A stretch of 64,000 bases of DNA from Actinokineospora globicatena. Its GTDB lineage: Bacteria; Actinomycetota; Actinomycetes; Mycobacteriales; Pseudonocardiaceae. The notes under the pieces were generated by a model. It saw only the letters and a list, made by a program, of their open reading frames with translations, was not told where the DNA came from and searched no databases. The stretch is taken from NCBI RefSeq assembly GCF_024171945.1, contig NZ_JAMTCR010000004.1, positions 372,001 to 436,000 of the forward strand, written 5' to 3'. The position numbers and the translations under genes were made by a program. Below are positions 1 through 10,238 of this stretch, piece by piece; the first letter of the stretch is position 1, and each line of letters begins with the position of its first letter.

Positions 1-570
1 GCGCAGGTCGTCGACTGGGGCGACCACCTGGGTGTGGCCTGGGCGAACGTCCCCGAGCGGCACGAGGCGGGCTCGCCCAACGTCGTCGGCGCGCACGCCC
101 TCGCCGTCGCCTGCGACACCCTGGCGCGCAACTGGGACGCCGTGGTGGACCACGAGCAGGTGCTGACCCGCAGGCTCCGCGCGGGCCTGGCCACCGTTCC
201 CGGCCTGCGGTCGCTGAGCCTGTTCGGCGACGACCACGACCGGGTCGGCGTCGTCAGCTTCACCGTCGACGGCATCGAGTCCGGCCTGGTCGCGGCCGTG
301 TTGTCCGCCGAGCACGGCATCGGCGTGCGCGACGGCGCGTTCTGCGCGCACATCGCCACCCGCAGGCTGCTCGGCCGGGTCGGGGCGCAGGAGGAGCGCG
401 CCGTCCGGATCAGCATCGGCCTCGGCACCCGGGCCGAGCACGTCGACCGGGTGATCGCCGCGCTGCGCTCGCTGGTGGCCGACGGACCGGCCGTGGAGTA
501 CGCCGTCGTGGACGGCCGCTGGGGCCCGGTTCGCGACCCGCGACCCCTGCCCGCCTTCCTGGCGGAATAG
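1..570 (+). CDS. Class V (NifS-like) aminotransferase, C-terminal part
   Basis: The frame is open from base 1, so the gene begins outside the window and only its last 189 codons are seen. The visible part looks like the small C-terminal domain of a PLP-dependent class V aminotransferase / cysteine desulfurase-like enzyme: VVSFTVDG strand, then GIGVRDGAFCAH and VRISIGLG near the end. The PLP-binding lysine would lie upstream of the window, so activity cannot be judged. It is followed by lspA on the same strand after a short gap. The specific substrate is unknown. Confidence 0.75.
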   Translation, partial: AQVVDWGDHLGVAWANVPERHEAGSPNVVGAHALAVACDTLARNWDAVVDHEQVLTRRLRAGLATVPGLRSLSLFGDDHDRVGVVSFTVDGIESGLVAAVLSAEHGIGVRDGAFCAHIATRRLLGRVGAQEERAVRISIGLGTRAEHVDRVIAALRSLVADGPAVEYAVVDGRWGPVRDPRPLPAFLAE

Positions 571-583
571 CCCGCGCGGGTTA

Positions 584-613
584 GTGGACAATGGCCCGGT
601 GGACAATGGGCCG
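584..613 (+). repeat. 15-bp tandem duplication carrying the lspA promoter/start
   Basis: GTGGACAATGG(C/G)CCG occurs twice head to tail. Each copy contains the hexamer GACAAT followed by six bases and a GTG codon in the lspA frame (GTG 599 and GTG 614), so the duplication doubles a possible leaderless -10/start unit. Confidence 0.6.
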
Positions 614-1219
614 GTGAGCACCGAACGTGACGACGACAGTCCGGACAGCGGTCCGGACGACCAGGTGCGGGAGGGCGCGCCCGAACGGGGCGGGCTCGGC
701 CGCAAGCGGGGGCTGATCCTCGTCGTCGCCGCGCTGCTGGTGTACGCGGCCGACCTGGTCACCAAGATCATCGTGACCGCCTCGCTGGCGGGCGAGGCGC
801 CGATCCGGCTGCTCGGCGGCGCGGTGTACCTGCAGCTCGTGCGCAACCCGGGTGCCGCGTTCTCCATGGCGACCGGCATGACCTGGCTGTTCACCCTGAT
901 CGCCGCCGGTGTGGTGGTCGCGATCATCTGGATCCTGCCCAAGCTGCGCTCCACCGGCTGGGCGCTGGGCCTCGGGCTCGTCCTCGCGGGCGCCATGGGC
1001 AACCTGACCGACCGGATCTTCCGCGCCCCCGCCGTGTTCCAGGGCCACGTGGTCGACTTCGTGTCGGTCTTCGCGCCCGACGGCGACTTCTTCCCGGTCT
1101 TCAACGTCGCCGACGCGGGTATCTCCGTCGGCGGCGTCCTCATCGTGGTGATGGCGCTGCTCGGCCGCGACTACGACGGCACCATCACCCGCAAGCCCCG
1201 CAAGGAAGAAGACGCATGA
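614..1219 (+). CDS. lspA: Lipoprotein signal peptidase (signal peptidase II)
   Basis: LspA cleaves the signal peptide of diacylglyceryl-modified prolipoproteins in the membrane, the step after Lgt (also in this window). The 201-aa product has a polar acidic N-terminus (about residues 1-32) and four membrane segments. The two catalytic aspartates are in place: NLTDR (D133) and FNVADAGIS (D167). In-frame GTG codons at 584, 599 and 614 are all possible starts because of a 15-bp duplication. 614 gives the first ordinary N-terminus (MSTERDDD) and has GACAAT six bases upstream. It overlaps rluD by ATGA. Confidence 0.93.
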   Translation: MSTERDDDSPDSGPDDQVREGAPERGGLGRKRGLILVVAALLVYAADLVTKIIVTASLAGEAPIRLLGGAVYLQLVRNPGAAFSMATGMTWLFTLIAAGVVVAIIWILPKLRSTGWALGLGLVLAGAMGNLTDRIFRAPAVFQGHVVDFVSVFAPDGDFFPVFNVADAGISVGGVLIVVMALLGRDYDGTITRKPRKEEDA

Positions 1220-2145
1220 GCGATTCCCGCACCCTCCCCGTCCCCGATGGCCTCGACGGCATGCGGGTCGACGCCGGGCTGTCCAAGCTGCTCGGCCTGT
1301 CGCGCACCGTCGCCGCGACCATCGCCGAGGCGGGCGACGTGCTCGTCGACGGCCGACCCGCGGGCAAGTCCGACCGGCTGCTGGCCGGGACCTGGCTCGA
1401 GGTGACCCTGCCCGAGCCCGACCGGCCGGTGGAGATCAAGGCCATCAAGGTCGAGGGCATGGAGATCGTCTACCAGGACGACGACGTGGTGGTGGTGGAC
1501 AAGCCGGTCGGCGTCGCCGCGCACCCGAGTCCTGGGTGGAGCGGGACCACAGTGATCGGTGGTCTTGCCGCCGCCGGTATCCGTGTCTCCACCTCCGGCG
1601 CCGCTGAGCGCCAGGGTGTCGTGCACCGCCTCGACGTCGGTACGACTGGCGTGATGGTCGTCGCTAAGAGCGAGCACGCGTACACGGTCCTCAAGCGCGC
1701 GTTCAAGGAGAGGACCGTCGAGAAGCGGTACCACGCGCTGGTCCAGGGACACCCAGACCCGAGCGTTGGCACTATCGACGCCCCCATCGACCGCCACCCG
1801 CGTCACGACTACCGGTGGGCGGTTGTGGCCGGGGGCAAGCCGAGCATCACGCACTACGAGACGATCGAGGCGTTCCGCGCGGCCTCCCTCATGGACGTCA
1901 AGCTGGAGACCGGTCGCACGCACCAGATCCGCGTCCACTTCTCCGCGCTGCGCCACCCGTGCGTCGGCGACCTCACCTACGGCTCGGACCCGGTGCTGGC
2001 CAAGCGGTTGGGCCTGAACAGGCAGTGGCTGCACGCGCGGTCGCTGGGCTTCCACCACCCCGCCGACGGCACCTGGGTGGAGTTCACCAGCGAGTACCCG
2101 CCGGACCTCGCGGGCGCGCTCGCCGTGCTCGAGGCCGACTACTGA
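1216..2145 (+). CDS. rluD: RluD-type 23S rRNA pseudouridine synthase
   Basis: This RluA/RluD-family enzyme converts uridines of 23S rRNA to pseudouridine. An S4-like RNA-binding domain occupies about residues 15-65. The catalytic motif HRLDVGTTG follows at about 137-145, with the aspartate nucleophile at D140. The late motif RTHQIRVHF is also intact. Length (309 aa) is normal. The start codon overlaps the lspA stop (ATGA), so translation is probably coupled. Codons in roughly 1540-1860 are less G/C-ended than in the rest of the gene. The exact target uridines are inferred from the family. Confidence 0.92.
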   Translation: MSDSRTLPVPDGLDGMRVDAGLSKLLGLSRTVAATIAEAGDVLVDGRPAGKSDRLLAGTWLEVTLPEPDRPVEIKAIKVEGMEIVYQDDDVVVVDKPVGVAAHPSPGWSGTTVIGGLAAAGIRVSTSGAAERQGVVHRLDVGTTGVMVVAKSEHAYTVLKRAFKERTVEKRYHALVQGHPDPSVGTIDAPIDRHPRHDYRWAVVAGGKPSITHYETIEAFRAASLMDVKLETGRTHQIRVHFSALRHPCVGDLTYGSDPVLAKRLGLNRQWLHARSLGFHHPADGTWVEFTSEYPPDLAGALAVLEADY

Positions 2146-2222
2146 CCGTCGCACCCGGACTCGCCGCTGGACAGATCAAGGACACCCGTTAACCCAGGGC
2201 CGTCCTCGTGCGACTGCCGGGT

Positions 2223-2984
2223 ATGCGCAAGATCGCGTTGCTGCTCGCCGTCCTCGTCGTGGCCGGGGGCTGCGGGAACGTCGAGGTGTCCGCCCGCACC
2301 CCGGGTTTCCTGCCGGTGTCGGCGAGCGTGACGCTCAGCGAGCACAAGGTCGAGTTCAAGGGCGACCTGTCCTACGTGACCCCGCTCGGCGAGGTGAGCA
2401 TCGGGCTCAAGATCGGCGAGGACGTCGAGCAGGACGTCGTCCGGGTGCGGTTCCGCGACCGCGACCGGCTCGGCGGCAGCGACCAGGTCTTCGACCTGCG
2501 CACCGGCGGCGACGAGTTCGAGGCGGTGCTGGAGGGCAAGCCGTCGGTGCGGGTCAAGGACCACGAGATCACCCTCGACATCACCGACGCCGCGGTGACC
2601 GAGATCCGGTTCCGCCAGACCGAGGAGTCGGTGCGAGCCGAGCGGGGCTGGTGGGCCAACGCCTTCTACCACCCGTTCGACCTGTTCCGGTGGGCCTACG
2701 ACGACTCGACCATGGCGTCCTGGCCGCCGCTGGGGTTCCTCTGGTTCCTGCTGCGGCTGATCTTCGCCGTCGTGCTCGCGGTGGTCGACCTGTACCTGTC
2801 CGCAGTGTTCGTGCTCGGGTGGCTCGCGTCGCTGTTGTTCGGCAACAGCGCGGGCAACGCCGTGGTGGGGATCGCCGTTCTGGCGACCATCGCCGTGGTC
2901 GTGGCGGCAGTGGTGGCGCAGCGCAGGGCGGCGGCGGACGCGGCCATGCGGGAGTTCCGGCGCTGGTACGGCCCCGGCCTGTGA
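2223..2984 (+). CDS. Putative lipoprotein / membrane protein, unknown function
   Basis: I do not recognise the family. The 253-aa product begins with MRKIALLLAVLVVAGGC, a lipoprotein-like signal with a cysteine at residue 17 (the lipobox is imperfect). A soluble beta-rich, charged region follows to about residue 145. At least two hydrophobic segments lie near the C-terminus (about 160-200 and 205-235), then a short basic tail. ATG 2223 is preferred over the upstream GTG 2208 because it begins the signal sequence directly. The gene ends four bases from the convergent gene at 2989. Confidence 0.6.
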   Translation: MRKIALLLAVLVVAGGCGNVEVSARTPGFLPVSASVTLSEHKVEFKGDLSYVTPLGEVSIGLKIGEDVEQDVVRVRFRDRDRLGGSDQVFDLRTGGDEFEAVLEGKPSVRVKDHEITLDITDAAVTEIRFRQTEESVRAERGWWANAFYHPFDLFRWAYDDSTMASWPPLGFLWFLLRLIFAVVLAVVDLYLSAVFVLGWLASLLFGNSAGNAVVGIAVLATIAVVVAAVVAQRRAAADAAMREFRRWYGPGL

Positions 2985-2988
2985 AGCG

Positions 2989-3927
2989 CTACTCAACCGC
3001 CCAGGTCAGGGTCAGGGCTTCCTCGTCGGGGCGGGGGCTCCAGCGGACCGAGGTGATCACCGTCTGCTCCGGCACCACGTACACCGTGTGCCCGCTGGCG
3101 ATCTCGCCCGGCTGCACCCCGATCCGGTGCGGCGGCCGCGACGACAGCGACACCGGCGCCTTCGAGATCGACTGGCCGTCCGGGCTGACCAGCACCAGGT
3201 ACAGGTCCGGCAGCGTCGCGAACGGCGTCGAGCCCCGGTTGGTCAACTCGGTGTGCACCACGATCGAGCGCTCGCCCGGCTGCAACCGGTACCCCGCCGC
3301 GGTGAACAGGTAGTCCGCCGGGTCGACGACCTCGACCAGCTGGATCGCCAGCCGCTCGCCCTCCAGGCCCGAGGTCTCCAGCACGGCGCCGACCTTGCCC
3401 TGGCGCGGCGTGCGCACCGCGGGCTGGGTGCGGTCCATCGGGCCGCCACCGGTGTTCGGCGGCTGGTCCCCGCGCGCCCAGCTGGAGCTCTGCGGCGGAC
3501 CCCAGGTGCTGATCGGCTCGCCGACCGCGGCGAAGGGCTGGCTCGGCGGACCGGTCGGGACCGGGAACGGCGTGCTCGGCGGACCGGTGCGCTGGGGCTG
3601 GTGCTGCTGGTAGCCGGCGAACGGATCGGGCTGCGGCACGTACTGCTGCACCGGCTGCGGCACGACCTGCTGCTGGTAGGGCTGCGCGTAGACCGGTTGC
3701 TGCGGCGGGTAGCCCACCGGCGCCGACATCCTGGCCAGCGCGGCGCGCAGGCCGTTGGGGTCGCACTCCACGCCGACCAGCAGGGGCAGCCCCGAGCCGG
3801 AGAGCGCGACCAACCGCGCCGCCGCCTCCCTGGGGTCCATGCCTAGCCGCGCGGCCACCTCGTGCACCGCGGCCCTGCCCATCTCGGCCACCGCGGCGAG
3901 CAGGCGGGCGTCAACCGGATCCGTCAC
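2989..3927 (-). CDS. Conserved hypothetical protein with Q/P-rich linker
   Basis: Function not recognised. The 312-aa protein has three parts. A small helical N-terminal domain (about 1-70, DPVDARLLAAVAEMGRAAVHEVAARLG) resembles a winged-helix or Lrp/AsnC-like fold. A low-complexity linker rich in Q, P, Y and G covers about 75-170. A beta-rich C-terminal domain with no membrane segment ends in LTWAVE. The start at GTG 3927 is chosen because TAGCGT lies eight bases upstream, which fits a leaderless transcript; the frame continues 19 codons further upstream without a better start. Confidence 0.55.
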   Translation of the reverse strand: MTDPVDARLLAAVAEMGRAAVHEVAARLGMDPREAAARLVALSGSGLPLLVGVECDPNGLRAALARMSAPVGYPPQQPVYAQPYQQQVVPQPVQQYVPQPDPFAGYQQHQPQRTGPPSTPFPVPTGPPSQPFAAVGEPISTWGPPQSSSWARGDQPPNTGGGPMDRTQPAVRTPRQGKVGAVLETSGLEGERLAIQLVEVVDPADYLFTAAGYRLQPGERSIVVHTELTNRGSTPFATLPDLYLVLVSPDGQSISKAPVSLSSRPPHRIGVQPGEIASGHTVYVVPEQTVITSVRWSPRPDEEALTLTWAVE

Positions 3928-3935
3928 GCCCACGG

Positions 3936-3941
3936 ACGCTA
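3936..3941 (-). promoter_or_regulatory. -10 hexamer TAGCGT
   Basis: TAGCGT on the minus strand, eight bases before GTG 3927; suggests a leaderless mRNA. Confidence 0.4.
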
Positions 3942-4011
3942 CCCGGTCGCCTCCCGGCCCGCCCCGGAAGCCGTGGCCCGACACGTGATCTTGCCCTCGG
4001 TGATCACCCGC

Positions 4012-4647
4012 TCACACCGGGCTCTCGTCGAGCACCGCGGGGTGGCGCGGGTCGTCCACCCGGACACCGAGGTCGGCGGTGTGCAGCGGGCGCACCTCCG
4101 CGTCGTAGCGGGCGAACGCGGGCAGCGCCCAGTGGTCGTCCACCGGCAGCCGCCTGACCAGTGCGGGCGCCGACAGCCACAGGTGCGCCGACACCTCGTG
4201 CGGCAGTCCGCGGCCCAACAACAACTCGCCGTCGAGCAGCACCACACCGCCCGGGGGCAGGTCGGTGTAGTCAGCGCGGGTAGCCCTGTCCGTCACCGCG
4301 TTCCACAACGACGGGAGGACCTTGCCCGTGCCCGTCGGGCCAAGAGGGGCCAGCACCTCGCGCCGCAGGCCGCCCTCGTCGAGCCAGGTCTCGTAGCGCG
4401 CGTCCGAGTCTTGTTTGCCGCGTTCAAACCGCAACGAGGCTGGGCGCAGGAAGTCCACGGCGGACACCCGCAGCACCGGCCGACCCAGCACGCGGAGCCG
4501 CTCGGCGACGGCGTCGGCCAGCACGGCGGGCGTGGTCGGCGGCGCGCCGTCGACCACCACCCTGACCCACCCCCCGCCTGGGTGGCTGTGGACCCTCGCG
4601 GTCAGCTCATCGATCACCACGTCGGGTGACACCGGGCGCAGGCGCAT
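4012..4647 (-). CDS. Uridine kinase-like protein without a classical P-loop
   Basis: The 211-aa product looks like an actinobacterial 'uridine kinase' family protein: RVVVDGAPPTTP where a P-loop is expected, then a DFLRPASLR motif, LPSLWNAVTDRATRADY, and GGVVLLDGELLLGRGL. The usual GxxxxGK(S/T) is absent, with DGAPPTTP in its place, so ATP binding by the normal loop is doubtful. ATG 4647 (MRLRPVSPDV) is preferred to the longer frame because CAGAGT lies six bases upstream and the domain begins there. It lies divergent from dnaE. The name comes from family resemblance; kinase activity is unproven. Confidence 0.6.
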   Translation of the reverse strand: MRLRPVSPDVVIDELTARVHSHPGGGWVRVVVDGAPPTTPAVLADAVAERLRVLGRPVLRVSAVDFLRPASLRFERGKQDSDARYETWLDEGGLRREVLAPLGPTGTGKVLPSLWNAVTDRATRADYTDLPPGGVVLLDGELLLGRGLPHEVSAHLWLSAPALVRRLPVDDHWALPAFARYDAEVRPLHTADLGVRVDDPRHPAVLDESPV

Positions 4648-4653
4648 GGTCAC

Positions 4654-4659
4654 ACTCTG
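4654..4659 (-). promoter_or_regulatory. -10-like hexamer CAGAGT
   Basis: CAGAGT on the minus strand, six bases before ATG 4647; weak xANNNT match, possible leaderless start. Confidence 0.3.
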
Positions 4660-4763
4660 TCCGCACAACGCCGCGCCGTCATCCGCATTCCCGCTTTCCC
4701 AGTCATACCAACGACTTCCGGCGCGTCGCGCACCCAATGCCGGGGACGCCGCCGACGGGTCGC

Positions 4764-4769
4764 TAGGGT
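4764..4769 (+). promoter_or_regulatory. dnaE -10 hexamer TAGGGT
   Basis: TAGGGT lies exactly six bases before the dnaE GTG at 4776, the spacing expected for a leaderless transcript. Confidence 0.6.
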
Positions 4770-4775
4770 GACCGG

Positions 4776-7700
4776 GTGGCTGACTCCTTCGCTCACCTTC
4801 ACGTGCACACCGAGTACTCGATGCTCGACGGAGCGGCCAAGCTCAAGGACATGTTCGCCGAGTGCGAGCGGCTCGGCATGACGTCGGTCGCGATCACCGA
4901 CCACGGCCACACGAACGGCATCTACGACTTCTTCCGCCAGGCCAAGGGCGCGGGCATCAAGCCCATCCTCGGCATCGAGGCCTACATCGCGCCTGCGTCG
5001 CGGTTCAGCAAGGACCGGGTCCGCTGGGGCGACCCCGGGCAGAAGAGCGACGACGTCTCGGCGTCCGGCGCCTACCTGCACCAGACGATCTGGGCCCGCA
5101 ACGACACCGGCCTGCGCAACCTGATGAAGCTCTCCAGCCTCGCCTCCATGGAGGGCCAGCTCGGCAAGTGGCCCCGGATGGACCAGGAGCTGATCGCGGC
5201 GCACTCCGAGGGCCTGATGGCCACCACCGGCTGCCCGTCCGGCGACGTGCAGACCCGGCTGCGCCTCGGCCAGGAGAAGGAGGCCATGGAGGCGGCCGCC
5301 ACCTGGCAGGAGATCTACGGCAAGGAGTACTTCTCGGTCGAGCTGATGGACCACGGCCTGGAGATCGAGAACCGGGTCCGCGGCGGGCTGGTCGAGATCG
5401 GCCGCAAGCTCGACATCCCGTTCGTGGTCACCAACGACTCGCACTACACCTACAAGTCCGACAGCGACTCCCACGACGCGCTGCTGTGCGTGCAGACCGG
5501 CAAGACGCTGCAGGACCCGACCCGGTTCAAGTTCGACGGCGACGGCTACTACCTGAAGTCGCCCGACGAGATGCGCGCGGTCGACCAGTCCGACCCGTGG
5601 CAGGAGGGCTGCCGCAACACGCTGCTGGTGGCCGAGAAGGTCGACATCTCGGGCATGTTCGAGTTCCGCAACCTGATGCCGCGCTTCCCGATCCCGGACG
5701 GCAAGTCCGAGGACGAGTACTTCCGCGAGCAGGTGTGGGAGGGGATGCGCAGGCGCTTCCCCGAGGGCGTCGACGACGTGCACGCCAAGCAGGTCGAGTT
5801 CGAGATCGGCGTCATCCTGCAGATGGGCTTCCCGGCCTACTTCCTGGTGGTCGCCGACCTGATCCAGTGGGCCAAGAACAACGGCATCCGGGTCGGCCCC
5901 GGCCGTGGCTCCGCCGCGGGCGCGCTGATCGCCTACGCGATGGGCATCACCGACCTCGACCCGCTGGCGCACGGGCTGATCTTCGAGCGGTTCCTCAACC
6001 CGGACCGGGTCAGCCCCCCCGACATCGACATCGACTTCGACGAGCGCCGCCGCGGCGACGTCATCCGCTACACCACCGAGAAGTGGGGCGCCGACAAGGT
6101 CGCCCAGGTGATCACCTTCGGCACCATCAAGGCCAAGGCGGCGATCAAGGACTCCGCGCGGGTGCTCTACGGCCAGCCCGGCTACGCCATCGCCGACAAG
6201 ATCTCCAAGGCCTACCCGCCCGCGGTCATGGCCAAGGACATCCCGCTCAACGGCCTGTTCGACCCCAGCCACAAGCGCTACGCCGAGGCCACCGAGATCC
6301 GCGAGCTCTACAACAGCGACCCGCAGGTCAAGGAGATCATCGACACCGGCCGCGGGCTCGAGGGCCTGATCCGCAACGCCGGTGTGCACGCCTGCGCGGT
6401 GATCCTCTCGGCCGAGCCGCTGATGGAGACCATCCCGCTGTGGAAGCGGCCGCAGGACGGGTCGATCATCACCCAGTTCGACTACCCGACCTGCGAGTCG
6501 CTCGGCCTGCTGAAGATGGACTTCCTCGGCCTGCGCAACCTGACGGTCATCGACGACGCGCTGCGCAACATCGAGCGCAACGGCAAGCCGGTGCCCGACC
6601 TGGAGACCCTGGGCCTCGACGACAAGAACACCTACGAGCTGCTCTCCCGCGGCGACACCCTCGGCGTGTTCCAGCTCGACGGCGGCCCCATGCGCGACCT
6701 GCTGCGGCTGATGCGCCCCGACAACTTCGAGGACATCTCGGCGGTCGGCGCGCTCTACCGGCCCGGTCCGATGGGTGCCAAGTCGCACACCAACTACGCG
6801 CTGCGCAAGAACAAGCAGCAGGACATCACCCCGATCCACCCGTCGCTGGCCGAGGCGCTCGAAGACATCCTCGGCACGACCTACGGCCTGATCGTGTACC
6901 AGGAGCAGGTCATGGCGATTGCGCAGAAGCTGGCGGGCTACACGCTCGGCCAGGCGGACCTGCTGCGCCGGGCCATGGGCAAGAAGAAGAAAGAGGTCCT
7001 GGACGCGGAGTTCGTCAACTTCTCTGGTGGCATGGAGCGCAACGGCTACCCGAAGGACGCGATCAAGACCCTCTGGGACATCCTCGTCCCCTTCGCCGAC
7101 TACGCGTTCAACAAGGCGCACTCCGCCGCGTACGGCCTGGTGTCCTACTGGACGGCCTACCTCAAGGCGAACTACCCCGCCGAGTACATGGCCGGGCTGC
7201 TCACCAGCGTCCGCGACGACAAGGACAAGGCCGCGGTCTACCTGTCCGAGTGCCGCCGGATGGGCATCACGGTGCTGCCGCCGGACGTCAACGAGTCGGA
7301 GAAGGACTTCGCCCCGGTCGGCCACGACATCCGCTTCGGCCTCGGCGCGATCCGCAACGTCGGCGCGAACGTGGTCGACTCGATCATCAAGGCGCGCACC
7401 GAGAAGGGCGAGTTCGCCGACTTCTCCGACTACCTGCGCAAGGTCGACGCCTCGGGCTGCAACAAGAAGGTCGTCGAGTCGCTGATCAAGTCCGGCGCGT
7501 TCGACTCGCTCAAGCACCCGCGCAAGGGCCTGTTCCTCATCCACACCGACGCCATCGACGCCATCATGGAGACCAAGAAGGCGGAGGCGGTCGGCCAGTT
7601 CGACCTGTTCGGCGCGGCGGGCGGCGCGGACGAGAGCGTGTCGAGCGTGTTCGACGTGCGGGTGCCCGACGACGTGTGGGAGACCAAGCACCAGTTGGCG

Positions 7701-8309
7701 CTCGAGCGCGAGATGCTCGGCCTCTACGTCTCCGGCCACCCGCTCAACGGCGTCGAGCACATCCTGACCTCGCAGTCGGACACCTCGATCGCCGCGATCC
7801 TGGAGGGCAACATCCCCGACGGCACCCAGGTGGTGATCGGCGGCATCCTCGCCTCGGTCAACCGCAGGGTGAACCGCAACGGCGAGTCGTGGGCCTCGGC
7901 GCAGCTGGAGGACCTCGCCGGTGGCATCGAGGCGCTGTTCTTCCCCAAGACCTACGCGGTGATCGGCATGGGCGTGCTGGAGGACGCGATCGTGCTGGTC
8001 AAGGCCAGGGTCGCCAAGCGCGACGACCGGATCTCGCTGATCGCCAACGACCTCGCGGTGCCGGACCTGTCCAACGCCGCGGGCGCGCCGTTCCGGCTGA
8101 GCATGGCGGCCACCAAGTGCACCCCACCGCTGGTCGCCCAGCTCAAGGACGTGCTCGGCGCGCACCCGGGCACCACCGAGGTGCACCTCAAGCTGATCAA
8201 CGGTCCCCGGCAGACCCTGCTGCGGCTCGACGACGCGCTGCGGGTCAGCCCGTCGCCGTCGCTGATGGGCGACCTGAAGGCGTTGCTCGGTCCGGGTTGC
8301 CTCTCCTGA
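4776..8309 (+). CDS. dnaE: DNA polymerase III subunit alpha (replicative)
   Basis: This is the catalytic subunit of the chromosomal replicase (DnaE1 type), 1177 aa, the usual length. The N-terminal PHP domain starts with [13 protein letters not shown] (residues about 7-19). The polymerase core contains [14 protein letters not shown] and the acidic active-site motif [12 protein letters not shown] (about residues 413-424). The C-terminal part carries helix-hairpin-helix and OB-fold regions (about 870-1090). No TGA or frameshift is seen. It starts at a GTG six bases downstream of a TAGGGT hexamer, with no Shine-Dalgarno sequence, so the mRNA is probably leaderless. Confidence 0.97.
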   Translation: MADSFAHLHVHTEYSMLDGAAKLKDMFAECERLGMTSVAITDHGHTNGIYDFFRQAKGAGIKPILGIEAYIAPASRFSKDRVRWGDPGQKSDDVSASGAYLHQTIWARNDTGLRNLMKLSSLASMEGQLGKWPRMDQELIAAHSEGLMATTGCPSGDVQTRLRLGQEKEAMEAAATWQEIYGKEYFSVELMDHGLEIENRVRGGLVEIGRKLDIPFVVTNDSHYTYKSDSDSHDALLCVQTGKTLQDPTRFKFDGDGYYLKSPDEMRAVDQSDPWQEGCRNTLLVAEKVDISGMFEFRNLMPRFPIPDGKSEDEYFREQVWEGMRRRFPEGVDDVHAKQVEFEIGVILQMGFPAYFLVVADLIQWAKNNGIRVGPGRGSAAGALIAYAMGITDLDPLAHGLIFERFLNPDRVSPPDIDIDFDERRRGDVIRYTTEKWGADKVAQVITFGTIKAKAAIKDSARVLYGQPGYAIADKISKAYPPAVMAKDIPLNGLFDPSHKRYAEATEIRELYNSDPQVKEIIDTGRGLEGLIRNAGVHACAVILSAEPLMETIPLWKRPQDGSIITQFDYPTCESLGLLKMDFLGLRNLTVIDDALRNIERNGKPVPDLETLGLDDKNTYELLSRGDTLGVFQLDGGPMRDLLRLMRPDNFEDISAVGALYRPGPMGAKSHTNYALRKNKQQDITPIHPSLAEALEDILGTTYGLIVYQEQVMAIAQKLAGYTLGQADLLRRAMGKKKKEVLDAEFVNFSGGMERNGYPKDAIKTLWDILVPFADYAFNKAHSAAYGLVSYWTAYLKANYPAEYMAGLLTSVRDDKDKAAVYLSECRRMGITVLPPDVNESEKDFAPVGHDIRFGLGAIRNVGANVVDSIIKARTEKGEFADFSDYLRKVDASGCNKKVVESLIKSGAFDSLKHPRKGLFLIHTDAIDAIMETKKAEAVGQFDLFGAAGGADESVSSVFDVRVPDDVWETKHQLALEREMLGLYVSGHPLNGVEHILTSQSDTSIAAILEGNIPDGTQVVIGGILASVNRRVNRNGESWASAQLEDLAGGIEALFFPKTYAVIGMGVLEDAIVLVKARVAKRDDRISLIANDLAVPDLSNAAGAPFRLSMAATKCTPPLVAQLKDVLGAHPGTTEVHLKLINGPRQTLLRLDDALRVSPSPSLMGDLKALLGPGCLS

Positions 8310-8378
8310 CCCGTTCGCCTCCCTGACCGAGGGTGTGATCGCGGGTACGGTGGGTGGTGGACGCATCGAGGGGGACCC

Positions 8379-9587
8379 ATGACGGTCGAGCACGACGCCG
8401 TGCGCATCAGCGCGGACTTCTTCCAGGACCCGCACCGGGTGTACGCCGACCTGCGCCGCACCGGCCCGGTCCGGCGGGTCGTGCTGCCGCGCGGCGTCCG
8501 GGGGTGGCTGGTGACCCGGTACGCCGACGCGAAGGCGGTGCTGTCGGACCCCCGGATCAGCAAGGACTACGTCCGGGCCGGCGTGCTGCTGGAGCGCAAC
8601 CGCGAGCCGGACAGCCCGCGCCCGGAGTTCGGCCAGGACCTGCAGGCGCACATGCTGAACACGGACCCGCCGGACCACACCCGGTTGCGCAAACTGGTCA
8701 ACAAGGCGTTCACCGTCCGCGGCGTCGGGCACCTGCGTCCCCGGATCGAGCGGATCACCTCGGACCTGCTCGACGCGGTCGCCGACCTGGACGAGGTCGA
8801 CCTCATCCCCGCGCTCGCCTTCCCGGTCCCGATGACGGTGATCTGCGAACTCCTCGGCGTCCCCGAGGCGGACCGGGAGGCGTTCCACGGCTGGACGACC
8901 ACCCTGCTGTCCACCGCGTCCACGGCGTTGGAGATCACCGAGGCCGGGGTCTCGGCGGGCAAGTACGTGCTGGAGCTGATCGAGTCGAAGCGGTCCGCCC
9001 CGGGCGATGACCTGCTGACGGCGTTGGTCGAGGCCCGCGAGGGCGGCGACCGGCTCAGCGAGAACGAACTGCTCTCCATGACGTTCCTGCTGCTGCTCGC
9101 CGGTCACGAGACGACGGTGAACCTCATTGCGAACGGGGTGCTGTCGTTGCTGCAATCCCCGGCGCAGGCGGCCGCGTTGCGCGAGAACCCGGCCTTGTTG
9201 CCGCGCGCGGTGGAGGAACTGCTGCGCTACGAGAGCCCGGTCAACATGGCGACGCTCCGCTACACGAAGGAACCGGTCGAGGTCGCCGGAGTCGAGATCC
9301 CGGCCGACGAGTTCGTGGTGGTCGCCCTCAGCTCGGCCAACCGCGACGCCACCGCCTTCGCGGACCCGGACGCGCTGGACATCGAACGAGACCTCAACAC
9401 CCACCTCGCCTTCGGCCACGGCATCCACTACTGCGTCGGCGCCCCCTTGGCCCGCATGGAGGGCGAGGTCGCGATCGGTACCCTCCTGAACCGCTTCCCC
9501 AACCTCTCCCTAGCCCCAACCCCCTTACGCTGGCGGGAAAGCACCGTCGTCCGCTCCCTCCACTCACTCCCCGTCCGCCTGCGGTAG
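8379..9587 (+). CDS. Cytochrome P450 (bacterial class I, CYP107-like)
   Basis: A haem-thiolate monooxygenase of 402 aa. The haem-binding motif FGHGIHYCVGAP puts the cysteine ligand at about residue 352. The I-helix oxygen-activation motif LLLAGHETT is at about 243-251 and the K-helix ExxR lies in VEELLRYESP. The closest family type appears to be CYP107/CYP105, but the substrate cannot be told. The ATG follows GAGGGGG at a normal distance. No ferredoxin or reductase gene is adjacent. Leucine 383 is encoded by a rare TTA codon (9525-9527), which in streptomycetes would make translation depend on bldA tRNA. The 3' end overlaps the convergent gene by 24 bases. Confidence 0.93.
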   Translation: MTVEHDAVRISADFFQDPHRVYADLRRTGPVRRVVLPRGVRGWLVTRYADAKAVLSDPRISKDYVRAGVLLERNREPDSPRPEFGQDLQAHMLNTDPPDHTRLRKLVNKAFTVRGVGHLRPRIERITSDLLDAVADLDEVDLIPALAFPVPMTVICELLGVPEADREAFHGWTTTLLSTASTALEITEAGVSAGKYVLELIESKRSAPGDDLLTALVEAREGGDRLSENELLSMTFLLLLAGHETTVNLIANGVLSLLQSPAQAAALRENPALLPRAVEELLRYESPVNMATLRYTKEPVEVAGVEIPADEFVVVALSSANRDATAFADPDALDIERDLNTHLAFGHGIHYCVGAPLARMEGEVAIGTLLNRFPNLSLAPTPLRWRESTVVRSLHSLPVRLR

Positions 9588-10238
9588 GTCTGACTCGCCA
9601 AGGTAGATCCAGGCGGCGGTTGTGGTCTCCTTGACTGACACCAAGACTCGGCGATAGGCGTGGGGAGCGCACACAGGGCTGTGTCGGACCACCTCGTCGT
9701 AGAACCACGCTGAGGTGATGACGCCCAACACCGTGGGGGAGCGGGTGAGTGCGGTCTTGAGCGGGGCCGCGTCCAGGAGGCGGAACGCCACGGTGATCGC
9801 TGTGGCGGTAACTCCGTAGCGGTCGTAGTTGACCTCGCCCGCGTGCAGGGCCATCCGCAACCGGATCCGTTGCTCGGCTGGGTGTGTGGCGTTGTGCTCG
9901 CCCAATGCCCGGGCGAGCGCGCCGGGTACTCGCTCGACCAGTGGGCCCTTGGCCATCCCCGCCGGTGCCAGGACCAGCACGCCGTCGCCGCGGTCCTCGA
10001 ACTCGCACGCGGCACCCGAGACGCCCGCCTCCCGGAAGGCCTGCCGCAGCGAGCGGTACAGACCGGACCGCACCGCGACCTGGTCCAGGTTCGTGCGCCG
10101 CCGATCGCCGAACGCCTCCACGTCCACCACCAGGATCGTGCGGTGCACCGCCGCACGGCGCCGCTCGGTCCTGGAGCCGGCGCCGACCACCCGGGCGGCG
10201 TGCCCCACCACCGGTGACAACCACGTCATCACGTCCAC
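9564..10238 (-). CDS. Nucleotidyl cyclase-like (class III fold) protein
   Basis: The 224-aa protein has a class III adenylate/guanylate cyclase-like domain: ILVVDVEAFGDRRRTN (first metal-aspartate region), EDRGDGVLVL (second aspartate in a GDG turn) and IRLRMALHAGEVNYD. In the later helix, where cyclases have an asparagine (xNxAxRL), this protein reads AITVAFRLL, so that key residue is replaced by Thr and the enzyme may be inactive or a sensor. GTG 10238 is preferred because an AAGGGGGC-type ribosome site lies just upstream; ATG 10229 is also possible. It is divergent from the XRE/TPR regulator, a pairing known in actinomycetes. Confidence 0.65.
   Translation of the reverse strand: MDVMTWLSPVVGHAARVVGAGSRTERRRAAVHRTILVVDVEAFGDRRRTNLDQVAVRSGLYRSLRQAFREAGVSGAACEFEDRGDGVLVLAPAGMAKGPLVERVPGALARALGEHNATHPAEQRIRLRMALHAGEVNYDRYGVTATAITVAFRLLDAAPLKTALTRSPTVLGVITSAWFYDEVVRHSPVCAPHAYRRVLVSVKETTTAAWIYLGESDLPQADGE

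Noticed and set aside
4650-9428. A 1592-aa open frame antisense to dnaE and the P450
   Set aside because: It is a shadow of high-GC coding DNA; the dnaE motifs are on the other strand and this frame has no recognisable domain.
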